DNA from: Kurthia gibsonii | GTDB taxonomy: Bacteria > Bacillota > Bacilli > Bacillales_A > Planococcaceae | Assembly: GCF_006539985.1 (NCBI RefSeq) | Contig: NZ_BJOB01000006.1 | Location: forward strand, 32,929 to 96,928 | Length of the DNA stretch: 64,000 nt | Direction of reading: 5' to 3' | Shown: positions 17,312 to 25,406 of the stretch, piece after piece | How the letters are laid out: every line of letters begins with the position of its first letter | Numbering within the stretch: position 1 is the first letter of the stretch | Program-made: the position numbers and the translations under genes | Notes under the pieces: generated by a model | Databases searched by the model: none | What the model was told of the DNA's origin: nothing | The model's input: the letters and a program-made list of their open reading frames with translations, nothing else

Positions 17312-17595
17312 ATCGAACACCTCTTTACAAAATTTATATTTTATAAAAAATGTCATTTCGTAAGATTTTTACTATCATAAATAATTGTAATTTTAAATAA
17401 AGTACCCTTTTTTTTATGGTTATTAACATATCACCTTTATTCAAACATCGCACGTAAGTTGTCTTGTCAGATAACAAGATAAAGAAGATTTTTAAATTCT
17501 GATTTTACGAAGATTATTTTTGTGCAGGATGCGCGAATAAATGATACTATTTAGGATAGTGAAAATTTTATAGATGTATGCAAGGAGAAGATACG

Positions 17596-18573
17596 ATGAG
17601 TAAGCAATCAGAAAACTTTTGGCAAGATTTACCGAAGCCATTTTTTATATTAGCACCGATGGAAGACGTAACAGACGTTGTATTCCGTCATGTAATTAGT
17701 GAAGCAGGTCGTCCTGATGTGTTCTTTACTGAGTTCACAAATACAGAGAGCTTCTGCCACCCAGAAGGCATTTATAGTGTACGCGGTCGTCTTACTTATA
17801 CAGAAGATGAACAACCTCTTGTTGCACATATTTGGGGAAATAAACCAGAGATGTTCAAAGAGATGAGCATTGGTATGAAAGAGATGGGCTTTAAAGGGGT
17901 CGACTTGAATATGGGTTGTCCTGTGGCGAATGTCGCTTCACGTGGTAAAGGTTCAGGTCTGATTAATCACCCTGAAACAGCTGCGGAAATTATCCAAGCC
18001 GCAAAAGCTGGTGGATTACCAGTTAGCGTAAAAACACGTCTTGGTTATACAGATGTGAATGAATGGCGCGAATGGTTAACACATGTTTTAAAACAAGATA
18101 TCGCGAACTTAACGATTCATTTACGCACACGTAAAGAGATGAGTAAAGTGCCTGCTCACTGGGATTTGATTCCTGAAATCAAACAATTACGCGATGAGAT
18201 TGCACCGAATACATTATTAACGATTAATGGTGACATTCCTGATCGTAAAGTCGGCTTAGAATTAGCTGAAAAATACGGCATTGATGGTGTCATGATTGGC
18301 CGTGGAGTATTCACAAACCCATTCGCATTTAGCGAAGATCCACGCGAACGCAGTGTAGAAGAATATTTAAATCTTCTATTGTTACAACTTGAACTATATG
18401 AAAAATATGCAGAAGAAACACAACGCCCTTATAATCATCTACATCGCTTCTTTAAAATCTATGTACGTGGATTTAGCGGCGCAGCTGAGTTACGCAATAG
18501 CTTAATGCAAACCAAATCAGTTGAAGAAGCACGCGGTATGGTGGAAGCTGTACTAGCGAGTGAGGTAATCTAA
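17596..18573 (+). CDS. dus: tRNA-dihydrouridine synthase
   Basis: A 325-aa FMN-dependent TIM-barrel enzyme that reduces uridine to dihydrouridine in the D-loop of tRNA. Motifs are [14 protein letters not shown] at the N-terminus, the catalytic cysteine in [10 protein letters not shown] (about residue 108), KTRLGY, INGDI and [12 protein letters not shown]. The ATG at 17596 follows AAGGAGAAG; the ATG at 17578 is upstream of that site and was rejected. It has no clear operon partners and ends at a strong terminator shared with the convergent zinc-ribbon gene. Confidence 0.93.
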   Translation: MSKQSENFWQDLPKPFFILAPMEDVTDVVFRHVISEAGRPDVFFTEFTNTESFCHPEGIYSVRGRLTYTEDEQPLVAHIWGNKPEMFKEMSIGMKEMGFKGVDLNMGCPVANVASRGKGSGLINHPETAAEIIQAAKAGGLPVSVKTRLGYTDVNEWREWLTHVLKQDIANLTIHLRTRKEMSKVPAHWDLIPEIKQLRDEIAPNTLLTINGDIPDRKVGLELAEKYGIDGVMIGRGVFTNPFAFSEDPRERSVEEYLNLLLLQLELYEKYAEETQRPYNHLHRFFKIYVRGFSGAAELRNSLMQTKSVEEARGMVEAVLASEVI

Positions 18574-18579
18574 TGTATG

Positions 18580-18613
18580 AAACCCGAATGCCAATCATTC
18601 GGGTTTTTTTGTG
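18580..18613. terminator. Terminator between dus and the zinc-ribbon gene
   Basis: AAACCCGAATG (18580-18590) pairs perfectly with CATTCGGGTTT (18596-18606), and a T run follows. The stop codon of the minus-strand zinc-ribbon gene (18595-18597) lies at the loop/stem border, so the hairpin is partly inside that gene. Confidence 0.85.
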
Positions 18614-18762
18614 CCTTTTATCATCGCCTTCACCTTACAAACTTTGCATTGTTGTGGAAGCAAATCACTTACTTGATGAGGCAAAATCGCATCGCCTATC
18701 CGAACTTTTTTAATTTTTTTATGACATGTATCACAATAAATAACTTTTGTTTGAGACTGCAT
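18595..18762 (-). CDS. Small zinc-ribbon-like protein (55 aa)
   Basis: A short gene missed by length filters. AGGAGGGG lies 6 bases before ATG 18762. The 55-aa product starts MQSQTKVIYCDTCHKKIKK and has two CxxC knuckles (Cys10/Cys13 and Cys39/Cys42) with a linker of 25 residues, which suggests one structural zinc. It is strongly basic, with a lysine-rich C-terminus, so nucleic-acid or ribosome contact is possible but only inferred. It is convergent with dus, and its 3' end overlaps the shared terminator. Confidence 0.8.
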   Translation of the reverse strand: MQSQTKVIYCDTCHKKIKKVRIGDAILPHQVSDLLPQQCKVCKVKAMIKGTKKPE

Positions 18763-18979
18763 ATAATCCCCTCCTATAAGACAACGATACCATTCGTCCT
18801 GTACATTTTAATGCACACTTCAGAAATCCAATTTATTACATTTTTGATTAAAATATCATTTTTTCGCGTTAAACTACTCTTTTTTTCAATATGATTCAAT
18901 GTCAAAATAGGATTTAATCCATATATTACCTTTCGTATTCATTAGGGTATAATAGGATGGATTGGAGGTTTTAGACAAA

Positions 18980-19717
18980 ATGAAATTAAAATTAACTTGG
19001 AGTCTATTCATCATTTTAGCAGGGTCTTTATTCTTTTCCGCGCAAGTCAACGCCAAATCGACTACTTATTATGCAAAGCCTGATACGTATTTATATGCAA
19101 AACAAAGCAAGTCATCTACGAAATTAACTACATTAAAACAGAACCAAAAATTCACAACAACATCGAAAGCATCTGCAACTTATTACAAAGTGAAAATTGG
19201 AACAAAAACGGGTTATATCCCAAAATCCAAAGCGTTAAAAAAGAAAACATGGTATTACTATGCAGATCAAGCAAACTTATATGGCTATGCGAAAAGAAGT
19301 TTCCAAGCGACTTCAACTCGTTTGACGAATAAAAAAGGAACACTATTCACATCAAACGAAACCCCAAAAGCTACAAAAAATATTTCTTCTGCCCAAAATT
19401 TAATTCCTATTACGTATAAAGGAAAAAAATACTATGTACCTTTTATGTATTTGAATATAGGAAAGACCGAAAAACAATTACGTTCTTATTTTACGAATAT
19501 TCATAAAGGCAAAGATTACGCATTCCAAGGTTCGTATTTTGACACGTACACATTCTACGACGCAAAACGTGCCAAGGCAATGCAAAACTATATTGAACGA
19601 AAAGGATTCGTAAAAGCCAGCCCAACCCTTTCTTTCTTCAATCCCTACACATACACCTATAAATTTGAACAGTTTGGTTCATATAAATATTACACACTGA
19701 AAGTGAATAAAAAGTAA
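18980..19717 (+). CDS. Secreted protein with SH3b-like domain
   Basis: A 245-aa protein with a signal peptide (LKLTWSLFIILAGSLFFSAQVNA, cut in two by VNA-KST at about residue 28). The mature part opens with an SH3b-like unit (TYYAKPDTYLYAKQS, then KVKIGTKTGYIPKSKA). The rest is lysine- and tyrosine-rich and not recognised. SH3b domains bind cell-wall peptidoglycan, so a wall-associated location is inferred. The ATG at 18980 is 11 bases after TTGGAGG. It forms a pair with the next secreted gene, 15 bases downstream. Confidence 0.8.
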   Translation: MKLKLTWSLFIILAGSLFFSAQVNAKSTTYYAKPDTYLYAKQSKSSTKLTTLKQNQKFTTTSKASATYYKVKIGTKTGYIPKSKALKKKTWYYYADQANLYGYAKRSFQATSTRLTNKKGTLFTSNETPKATKNISSAQNLIPITYKGKKYYVPFMYLNIGKTEKQLRSYFTNIHKGKDYAFQGSYFDTYTFYDAKRAKAMQNYIERKGFVKASPTLSFFNPYTYTYKFEQFGSYKYYTLKVNKK

Positions 19718-19732
19718 TCCGGAGGCGATTTT

Positions 19733-20347
19733 ATGAAAAAACTTTTAACTGCTCTTCTTATATGCGTGATGTTTGGTACACTTGCGCCAACTCTTGCAGA
19801 TGCAAAAGCAACAAAGACATATTACAAAACAACGATTAAATCGGCTACAGGTAAAAAATATACTGTTTCTCTGCGTTCGAATAATGCGAAAAAAGAGATT
19901 GTAGACTATACATGGGCTGGTTTTATAGAAGGTGATGTACTTTATAAAGGCACATTCTTATTCTATGTAAATAATAAAAAAACAACGTTAAAAACAAAAA
20001 AAGAATTTAATCGTACACATAAAAATATAGGTGTAATTCCGTCAAAAAAAGGAACGCCGCAATTTTTGTATATTAAAGAATCTTTCAGTTCAAATAATCA
20101 TACCTATTCTTTATACTATATGTATAATGGAAAGTTAAAAAAAGCTAAAAATGCATTTGGGTCTACTGTAAAGCCTATCTATGCTGGTAAAAACTTAATT
20201 AAAGTTGCACAGTATGACAATGCTGAAACTTTTGGTTATATGATTTATACTTATCGAATTAATCCCAAAACAGGCAAAAGAACAATGGTTGCTGCAAAAT
20301 TCCAACCAGGTAGTATTCTATATGACTTCAAACCATCTAAAAAATAA
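19733..20347 (+). CDS. Secreted protein of unknown function
   Basis: A 204-aa protein with a clear signal peptide (MKKLLTALLICVMFGTL, cleavage near ADAKA at residue 25). The mature part is rich in lysine, tyrosine and threonine and probably all-beta. No catalytic motif is seen. GGAGGCG is well placed before the ATG. Co-transcribed with the SH3b protein and closed by a strong terminator. Confidence 0.8.
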   Translation: MKKLLTALLICVMFGTLAPTLADAKATKTYYKTTIKSATGKKYTVSLRSNNAKKEIVDYTWAGFIEGDVLYKGTFLFYVNNKKTTLKTKKEFNRTHKNIGVIPSKKGTPQFLYIKESFSSNNHTYSLYYMYNGKLKKAKNAFGSTVKPIYAGKNLIKVAQYDNAETFGYMIYTYRINPKTGKRTMVAAKFQPGSILYDFKPSKK

Positions 20348-20350
20348 ATA

Positions 20351-20390
20351 GAAGAGGAGGTATCGCCATCGCGATACCTCCTCTTCTTTA
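20351..20390. terminator. Very strong bidirectional terminator
   Basis: A perfect 16-bp stem (20351-20366 with 20371-20386) and a 4-base loop CATC lie between convergent genes. Confidence 0.88.
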
Positions 20391-20392
20391 TC

Positions 20393-20698
20393 CTAGCCTT
20401 CTACATATACTGCATCAAGTGCAGCCGCAATTTCTTTCATCTTTTCTTCTATGACTGGATGGGAAATTGCTACATAGAGTTCCCCATCGAAGAAACGAAA
20501 TGGTACTTTCACTTGATCGACATGCCACATAAAAAAGTCACCTTTGATCCTCATCTCAACGCCTTCTTGGTTGCGTGACACAAATGCATCTTCATACGTA
20601 AAATCAGGTTGTGTAGAAAAGAATTGTTGGAAATCTTCCAATGTTAAAATTGGCTCCTCTTGCTCATTTAAACGTGTAATTTTATAACGTGTATTCAT
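20393..20698 (-). CDS. Conserved hypothetical protein, 101 aa
   Basis: A soluble acidic protein without recognised domain; FFMWHVDQVKVPFRFFDGELYVAIS is its most structured-looking part (read as two strands around FRFF). Met codons at positions 6 and 7 of the longer frame compete; the ATG at 20698 has GGAG 6 bases ahead and is preferred. It stands alone between a terminator and the next gene on the same strand. Confidence 0.65.
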   Translation of the reverse strand: MNTRYKITRLNEQEEPILTLEDFQQFFSTQPDFTYEDAFVSRNQEGVEMRIKGDFFMWHVDQVKVPFRFFDGELYVAISHPVIEEKMKEIAAALDAVYVEG

Positions 20699-20763
20699 CA
20701 TAAACTCCTTTAACATAGTCGTTACTTATATTATAAAGCTTTGAAAGCTATTCGCAAAGTAAC

Positions 20764-21336
20764 CTATTTAATGACAATCCGATGAATCGTCTTATTCGTC
20801 TTTGTATCGACAAGACGAAGCACACCTTTCTCGATTACCGCATCATGCTCTAAATACCAAATCGCCATACCTTCCAAACGATATTTTTTTACAACTTCTT
20901 TTGGCAACTCATCTAAATTTAAAAATGTTGCTTGTTGTTTATTAAAGTAGATAGCGCGATTTTTTGTATTTTTCAATAGACCATACATAAGCTGTCCTTC
21001 GTATTCTTGATAACCTGTTAGCTTTTCGTAACTATTTCGATCATCATGAATTTTTGTCCAAATAATACCACGTGTTTTCCAACCCCACATCCCTTTTTGA
21101 GCGTAGGTTACACCATACTTATGGTCATCCTTCACAAAAAAGTACAGTGCTTGGTTGTCTGTCTGATGAGCAGGAATCAATGTTAAATTCTTTTCAGCTG
21201 CACGAATCGCCTGCTCGGGCTTTTCATACGATGTATTCTTTAAATAAAATAACCATATCACAGCTAATACAAGCACAATAATGCCCACAATCGTGACAGA
21301 CTTTTTATTAAGAATACCTTCTTTTCGCTGATGCAC
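20764..21336 (-). CDS. Membrane-anchored protein of unknown function
   Basis: A protein of about 190 aa with one N-terminal membrane segment (VTIVGIIVLVLAVIWLFYL) and an extracytoplasmic part of about 160 residues with conserved-looking tryptophans (GMWGWKTRGIIW). The family is not recognised. Start choice is uncertain: GAGGTG lies 6 bases before a GTG at 21336, which I prefer; GTG 21345 overlaps that site. Confidence 0.65.
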   Translation of the reverse strand: MHQRKEGILNKKSVTIVGIIVLVLAVIWLFYLKNTSYEKPEQAIRAAEKNLTLIPAHQTDNQALYFFVKDDHKYGVTYAQKGMWGWKTRGIIWTKIHDDRNSYEKLTGYQEYEGQLMYGLLKNTKNRAIYFNKQQATFLNLDELPKEVVKKYRLEGMAIWYLEHDAVIEKGVLRLVDTKTNKTIHRIVIK

Positions 21337-21389
21337 AGGCAACACCTCGTTTTTACAAGTTATTCCCTATTCATCATAAATAACACGCC

Positions 21390-22373
21390 TTACTTGACTG
21401 GTTGGTATATCTCATATAAATGTTCAAATGTTTTTAAAAACTCCTCACGGAATGCTTTCGGCTCTAATACCTCTACATGTTCACCTTGACTCATTAACCA
21501 CATTTTAATTCCTTTACCGAACACTTCTGCTTCAAAAATCCAACCATCATCAATCGCCATGACCTCTTTCGCTGTTGGTAAACGATCTAATACAGCTTGT
21601 TTAGAAGCTCCTGTGAACTTAAACTTCACTTTTAATAAATCTCCTGTATACATAAACTGCACACGTTTACGGAATTCTCCCTCTTGGAATCGTTCTGAAT
21701 AAGGGATTTTGAAAGATACCTGTTCCGCTTTAATCGACTTAATACGATCAATTCGGTAAATAATTGGATAATCAATTTCTTTATTTGCAGGGTATGCAAG
21801 TAAATAGAAATAGTACTCTGAAAAAATAATGCCAACCGGTTTAACAAGATGCTCTTTTTCAGCGTCTGCTAGTTCACGCTGATATGTAATCGTCATGATG
21901 TGTTGATTCTGGATATGCTCTGATAACGTCCAGATTTTTTCAATCACTGCTTGCCCATGCGATAAATCGGTATAGAGAAGTCTTTCATTCCCTGTCATTT
22001 TCTTTAAAATTTCTTGATCCTTTTTATTTACAAGCATTAATAACTTACTTACAATGCTGTCCATCTCATCTTTTTTAAATGCCCTTGAATCCATTAAAAC
22101 TTTTAAAATCGCTAAAATATGATGACTATTTAAGTGACTTTCATCGTCTCCTACACTTAATTGATACACCTTTTCTTTACGATTATAGTCTAAGTATGCA
22201 TTATTTTTTTCCAACTCTAAAAACCTTCTAATATGATTAATATCACGTTGAATTGATTTATCACTCGTTTGGAATCTTTGAGATTCTTCCTTCTTTACAA
22301 GTTTTTCACCTTTTTCCAGTCGATCATACATCGATAAAATACGATGTATTTGTGATTCTTTTTCTCGACTCAT
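21390..22373 (-). CDS. WYL-domain transcriptional regulator
   Basis: A 327-aa protein with an N-terminal helix-turn-helix (EESQRFQTSDKSIQRDINHIR, read around residues 28-48) and a central WYL/Sm-like domain (KPVGIIFSEYYFYLLAY, then YRIDRIKSIK), followed by the WCX-type C-terminal extension. Such regulators sense nucleic acids or small ligands and often control defence or DNA-damage genes. AGAGGTG precedes the ATG. An inverted repeat lies 37-55 bases upstream (22410-22428). No obvious target operon adjoins it. Confidence 0.88.
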   Translation of the reverse strand: MSREKESQIHRILSMYDRLEKGEKLVKKEESQRFQTSDKSIQRDINHIRRFLELEKNNAYLDYNRKEKVYQLSVGDDESHLNSHHILAILKVLMDSRAFKKDEMDSIVSKLLMLVNKKDQEILKKMTGNERLLYTDLSHGQAVIEKIWTLSEHIQNQHIMTITYQRELADAEKEHLVKPVGIIFSEYYFYLLAYPANKEIDYPIIYRIDRIKSIKAEQVSFKIPYSERFQEGEFRKRVQFMYTGDLLKVKFKFTGASKQAVLDRLPTAKEVMAIDDGWIFEAEVFGKGIKMWLMSQGEHVEVLEPKAFREEFLKTFEHLYEIYQPVK

Positions 22374-22749
22374 AACATCACCTCTTTACACTCTATCTTA
22401 CATAGGTCAATGGTCGTTATATGACCATCAAAAAAATATATAACTAAAATAATTATAACATTTTTTCCCTCAAAAAAGGACTTTATATCTAATGATCGAA
22501 CTATTTTTGAATTAAAAACAACAAAAAAAGTTATTTTTAATATTTATGATTCACATAAAAAATGATTTCACAAAAATTTTAGCAGTTAAATAAGTAAAAC
22601 AGTATTATTTTCTTTTAAAAATAATCTTAAATAACTATTGCACACAAATCCCAGTTTTTCTTTTCAAATCAAATCATTCGTTCTTTTGTTTTATTTTCTT
22701 ATATAATAACAGTATAAAAAACCCTATATAGAAGGAGGACTACTTACTT
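22374..22749. other. 376-bp very AT-rich divergent region
   Basis: Lies between the WYL regulator and the glutathione peroxidase gene. Apart from the inverted repeat at 22410-22428 and a TATAATA-like -10 near 22700, no coding or RNA feature was seen. Confidence 0.6.
22410..22428. promoter_or_regulatory. Inverted repeat, candidate WYL autoregulatory operator
   Basis: ATGGTC and GACCAT are arranged as a palindrome around a 7-base centre, 37 bases upstream of the WYL regulator start. It has no T run, so it is not a terminator. An operator role is inferred. Confidence 0.4.
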
Positions 22750-23295
22750 ATGAGTATTTATAATTATTTAGTAAAGAAACCGAACGGTGAAATTTTATCG
22801 ATGGAAACTTATCGTGGAAAAACAATGTTAATCGTCAATTCCGCAAGTCAATGTATGTTTACATATCAATACGAAGACTTACAAAAGCTCTATGAAAAAT
22901 ATAAAAATCGCGACTTCGTTGTACTCGCCTTCCCAACGAATCAGTTCGGTGAACAAAACCCTGAAGATGGTGTCACAACGATGACAACATGTAAAACTCA
23001 CTTTGGCGTAGAGTATCCTGTATTTGATTTAATTGAAGTGAATGGTGAACGCACTGCTCCACTATTCAATTACTTAAAACACGAAGTCGATGTACGCGAT
23101 GTCGATCAATCAAATATGCAAGAGATGATGGTCATGGACCGCGTAAAACGTGATTACCCAGACTATTTAATTGGACGTAATATTCGCTGGAACTTCACAA
23201 AATTCTTAGTCGATGCAAATGGTCAAGTGATTTCACGCTTCGAACCAACTGATTCACTACTTGATTTAGAACAAGCAATTGAAAAAGTATTGTAA
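22750..23295 (+). CDS. Glutathione-peroxidase-like thiol peroxidase
   Basis: A 181-aa Gpx-family protein. The first motif NSASQCMFTYQYEDLQ has the peroxidatic cysteine (Cys36), the second is FPTNQFGEQ, where the usual FPCNQF cysteine is threonine, and the third is IRWNFTKFLVD with the catalytic Trp-Asn. A further cysteine lies in MTTCKTHFGV, in place of the usual FCQLNYGV. The family reduces hydroperoxides with thioredoxin in Gram-positives. The length is about 20 residues above the bacterial norm because of an insert near residue 120. Confidence 0.9.
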   Translation: MSIYNYLVKKPNGEILSMETYRGKTMLIVNSASQCMFTYQYEDLQKLYEKYKNRDFVVLAFPTNQFGEQNPEDGVTTMTTCKTHFGVEYPVFDLIEVNGERTAPLFNYLKHEVDVRDVDQSNMQEMMVMDRVKRDYPDYLIGRNIRWNFTKFLVDANGQVISRFEPTDSLLDLEQAIEKVL

Positions 23296-23304
23296 TAAAA
23301 AAAG

Positions 23305-23342
23305 AACATCCTGTATGCTTTACCACATACAAGATGTTTTTT
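23305..23342. terminator. Terminator after the Gpx gene
   Basis: AACATC(C)TGTATG pairs with CATAC(A)AGATGTT apart from one internal mismatch, and a T run follows. Convergent with the secreted protein at 23345. Confidence 0.75.
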
Positions 23343-23344
23343 AT

Positions 23345-23950
23345 TTATTTTTTTAAAGCTACTAATTCAGATGACTTTGTAATTTCACCTTCATTTATGT
23401 CTTCGCTTTTAATCATGCCATAGCCTTTAGCATAGTAATCTATAGACTGCATGCTTAAATCTGGTGTTGAAATCCAAATTTTCAATACATTTTTAAAAGT
23501 TTTTGCTGGTGTTCGAACTGTTGTATTTGTGGATAAAACTTTATATTTATGACGATCATTATAAGCAGCATCGCCCATATAACCTTTCGCACCCTTTTTT
23601 AAATTTCGCGGTAAAATTTGAGAACTTATAATACGTTCACCCGTTTTGTGCTTATAAACAGCTGTGCCATAGACACCTGTTGAATCGCTGCCATAATCAA
23701 CATACCAGTTTTCATTATTAATTCTCCACATATCTTTGTAAGGACCTTTTAACATATAACGATATGTGACAATTTTAGCTTTTTTACCTTTTTCATAACT
23801 TTTAAAAACATATGTTTTATACGTACTTGAGCGTTTATATTTTTCATGATTATATTTTACTTTTGCTTCGACAGTTGAAATCGGACTGTTTCCACTTCCC
23901 CATATTAATAAGCCAATTAGGAAAAATAAAATGTATTTTCTTTTACCCAT
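23345..23950 (-). CDS. Secreted protein of unknown function
   Basis: A 201-aa protein with an N-terminal export signal (KRKYILFFLIGLLIWGSG) and a lysine/tyrosine-rich mature part. ATG 23950 overlaps the upstream gene's stop (ATGGGTAA) and has AGGTG 6 bases ahead, so the two secreted genes are translationally coupled. No domain recognised. Confidence 0.75.
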   Translation of the reverse strand: MGKRKYILFFLIGLLIWGSGNSPISTVEAKVKYNHEKYKRSSTYKTYVFKSYEKGKKAKIVTYRYMLKGPYKDMWRINNENWYVDYGSDSTGVYGTAVYKHKTGERIISSQILPRNLKKGAKGYMGDAAYNDRHKYKVLSTNTTVRTPAKTFKNVLKIWISTPDLSMQSIDYYAKGYGMIKSEDINEGEITKSSELVALKK

Positions 23951-24443
23951 GAATCGCACCTGTTTTACAATTCACACGTCCGATTGTATACCATGTACCA
24001 TTCCATTTGTGCTGAATGCTATAGTAACCATCTTTACCGTATTTTTTACTTTTCACAAAACGGTATGGATCGTTATCTGCGTAACTTTTTGCATATTTCT
24101 TCGCTTTTGCTTTTACGCCTGGAACCCAACTATAAGCACTTGTAAAATTTAAATTACCTTGAGCCACATAACCTTTTTTATTTTTGTATGTGATTTTATA
24201 AAATCCAAACTGATTCGCAATCAGCCAATAGTATTGATCCCAACCTACATCCACGCCACCGATTACTTTAACTGCTTTGCCTTTTGGTACAGTGTACGCT
24301 ACTTTATAAGATGTACCAGCCTTCACATACACTTTGACTGTTTTCGCTGTTTTTGCACGATCATATGAAGCTGCAGAAGCTTGTGTTGTCCATACACTAC
24401 TAACTAGCATTAGAACAAATACCATACTTAGAATTTTTTTCAT
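23943..24443 (-). CDS. Secreted protein with SH3b-like domain
   Basis: A 166-aa protein with a signal peptide (MKKILSMVFVLMLVSS, cleavage near ASAAS at 24). The mature start (TVKVYVKAGTSYKVAYTVPKGKAVKV, split by the glycine-serine turn) is an SH3b-like unit, followed by WYLIANQFGFYKITYKNKKGY read in two strands. Wall binding is inferred. GAGGAGGG precedes the ATG. First gene of a two-gene secreted unit. Confidence 0.8.
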   Translation of the reverse strand: MKKILSMVFVLMLVSSVWTTQASAASYDRAKTAKTVKVYVKAGTSYKVAYTVPKGKAVKVIGGVDVGWDQYYWLIANQFGFYKITYKNKKGYVAQGNLNFTSAYSWVPGVKAKAKKYAKSYADNDPYRFVKSKKYGKDGYYSIQHKWNGTWYTIGRVNCKTGAIHG

Positions 24444-24462
24444 TTGAATTCCCTCCTCTTAT

Positions 24463-24918
24463 TTATAAACCAATGGATACAATAAACTGCTTATCTTGAA
24501 TCGCAAATTTTTTAATGTTTCCAATGGGAATAGCCTTCACCTTATCAAATGCATTAAGATCAATCTGAATCATACGCTCATCATATGTCACAACGGGCGG
24601 TTTATGAAAAATTTTTTTATGCACTGCACTAAAATCAAGCGGCTTCATCTTTTTTAACTCAAACTGTAGCGTACGCCCCTCTGCATGAACAGGCTTTAAA
24701 GAAAGCGTAAAGTGAACGTTTTTCGATATACCAAATTTCTTCACTTTCGTATCCCCTTCTAAAATAAGAAACCCTTCCTCAATCTTCACTTGAAGATCCT
24801 CTACCCCTTCAATAGATTGACGCTCTAAAATCTTTTCGAATACAGACGCATTTAATGGTAAATCCACTGCCTTCTTTTCTTTGAAGTTCATAAACCCTGC
24901 TTTTAATTGGTCAAACAT
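24463..24918 (-). CDS. Conserved hypothetical protein, 151 aa
   Basis: A cytoplasmic protein without signal peptide, rich in alternating strands (VKIEEGFLILEGDTKV, then KNVHFTLSLKPVHAEG, then RMIQIDLNAFDKVKAI). The strand pattern recalls lipid-binding LmeA/DUF2993-like proteins, but no motif settles it. It lies between the secreted pair and the MazG gene. Confidence 0.6.
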   Translation of the reverse strand: MFDQLKAGFMNFKEKKAVDLPLNASVFEKILERQSIEGVEDLQVKIEEGFLILEGDTKVKKFGISKNVHFTLSLKPVHAEGRTLQFELKKMKPLDFSAVHKKIFHKPPVVTYDERMIQIDLNAFDKVKAIPIGNIKKFAIQDKQFIVSIGL

Positions 24919-25076
24919 CTAAAAACCTCACTTCGTTTATTTGTAATATCTACCTTCTTTTACAGTATAGAGTTTGTATTGGACGAAATATGACCATAAT
25001 GGTAAAGAAAAAGATTTTAAATTGTATATATTGGAAATGCACGTTATTATACTACTATCAATTAAAAGAGGTGATT

Positions 25077-25406
25077 ATGATGCCCGTATATAACAAACTT
25101 GTGCGTGACAATATTTTAAACATCATTCAAAAAGATGGTTTACGTTATGAGTCTCGTTTATTAAAACCAGAGGAACATCTAGTAGAGATTAAGAAAAAAT
25201 TATATGAAGAAGTAAAAGAATTCGACGAAACAACTAATACACATGATGCTTTAGAGGAAATGGCTGATATTTTAGAATTACTTCACGCTGCTCTACGTGT
25301 ACAAAATCACACATTTGAAGATCTTGAACAGATTCGAATAGCTAAAAAAAATAAACGTGGCGGTTTTGAAGAAGGTATATACCTTATTGAAGTGGAAGAT
25401 CGATGA
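25077..25406 (+). CDS. MazG-like NTP pyrophosphohydrolase
   Basis: A 109-aa all-alpha protein. YNKLVRDNI at the N-terminus and KLYEEVKEF followed by ALEEMADILELL form the EExxE-12-ExxD metal site of MazG/phosphoribosyl-ATP pyrophosphatase-type enzymes. The C-terminus KKNKRGGFEEGIYL is the usual closing motif. Two adjacent ATG codons follow AGAGGTG. Its stop overlaps the ATG of the helicase gene (ATGA), so the two proteins are made together. Confidence 0.9.
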   Translation: MMPVYNKLVRDNILNIIQKDGLRYESRLLKPEEHLVEIKKKLYEEVKEFDETTNTHDALEEMADILELLHAALRVQNHTFEDLEQIRIAKKNKRGGFEEGIYLIEVEDR

